Shown here: positions 4,953-5,104 of the stretch, piece by piece
Numbering within the stretch: position 1 is the first letter of the stretch
Layout: the number at the start of each line of letters is the position of its first letter
NCBI GenBank assembly: GCA_001801485.1
Contig: MGXV01000064.1
Coordinates: 1-5,104 of the forward strand
Length of the DNA: 5,104 nucleotides
From: Gammaproteobacteria bacterium RIFCSPHIGHO2_12_FULL_37_14
GTDB lineage: Bacteria; Pseudomonadota; Gammaproteobacteria; DSM-16500
Direction: 5' to 3'
The notes under the pieces: model-generated
Told to the model about the DNA's origin: nothing
Databases searched by the model: none
Seen by the model: only the letters and a program-made list of their open reading frames with translations
Translations under genes and position numbers: made by a program

Positions 4953-5104
4953 ATGAAAAAGATTTTTTATATATTATTATTAACAGCATCATGCTCGACC
5001 GCATTTGCTGAATCGCAACACCTTGGTATTTTAACGCACTGCCCTCAAACAAGTAATAATGAATTATTATTTGCTGTTCAAGCGAATAAACACCCCAATA
5101 ACCA
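4953..5104 (+). CDS. Secreted protein, 3' end outside window
   Basis: ATG at 4953 is preceded by GAGA (4943-4946), six bases upstream, and opens a frame with no stop to the right edge (50 complete codons). The N-terminus MKKIFYILLLTASCSTAFAE is a typical Sec signal peptide, with AFA and cleavage after Ala19. An alternative is a lipoprotein signal, since LTAS-Cys14 is an acceptable but imperfect lipobox. The visible mature part (SQHLGILTHCPQTSNNELLF, then AVQANKHPNN) is polar with one Cys. Its layout (short signal peptide, Asn-rich polar mature part) and its duplicated leader match the gene at 4198, so the two may be distant paralogues under common control; direct sequence similarity in the visible part is weak. 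Function unknown. Confidence 0.8.
   Translation, partial: MKKIFYILLLTASCSTAFAESQHLGILTHCPQTSNNELLFAVQANKHPNN

Noticed and set aside
1..5104. tRNA, rRNA or CRISPR
   Set aside because: I saw no cloverleaf with conserved T-loop, no rRNA-like stretches and no regularly spaced short repeats.

Overview
The window is AT-rich (visibly below 40% GC) and gene-sparse by bacterial standards. It carries AT-rich codon use, two tandem orphan LuxR-type regulators, two membrane-anchored proteins of unknown family and small secreted proteins. Orphan LuxR proteins with this layout (a divergent N-terminal sensor-like half plus a standard C-terminal HTH) are common in host-associated Gammaproteobacteria of the Legionellales type (Legionella, Coxiella, Berkiella, Rickettsiella). 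I therefore suggest an intracellular or amoeba-associated gammaproteobacterium, but this rests on family resemblance from memory and is not proven.

Layout. Positions 2-1000 (+) hold the 3' part of a gene whose start lies outside the window; its product ends in hydrophobic segments. At 1024-1980 (+) is a 318-aa protein with a His...Asn-Cys arrangement typical of circularly permuted papain-like enzymes, followed by a hydrophobic C-terminal half. Its TGA stop sits inside a short palindrome. Beyond the stop the same frame stays open to 2154 and encodes an Asn-rich stretch that looks like the tail of a lost secreted-protein gene. Next come two minus-strand LuxR-type regulators, upstream gene 3908-3129 and downstream gene 3088-2240, only 40 bases apart and probably one operon. 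The downstream one runs out of frame into the conserved 3' end of a third, otherwise missing, LuxR gene (2223-2270).

The 289-base divergent gap 3909-4197 carries candidate regulatory sites for the LuxR operon on one side and a leader for a small secreted protein (4198-4638, +) on the other. After that gene comes a 144-base nested palindrome (4686-4829), best read as a non-autonomous MITE-like element. A second copy of the leader (about 81% identical over 62 bases) follows, and then the start of another secreted protein gene that runs off the right edge (4953 onward).

How it may fit together (inference): the right half looks like an expanding cassette of small exported proteins under duplicated leader sequences, next to a LuxR array that has itself been duplicated and partly deleted. 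Repeats (a 22-bp inverted pair bracketing the LuxR operon, the MITE-like palindrome, the duplicated leader and the LuxR tail fossil) mark it as a recombining accessory region. The two LuxR proteins may control the neighbouring exported genes, but nothing in the sequence proves this.
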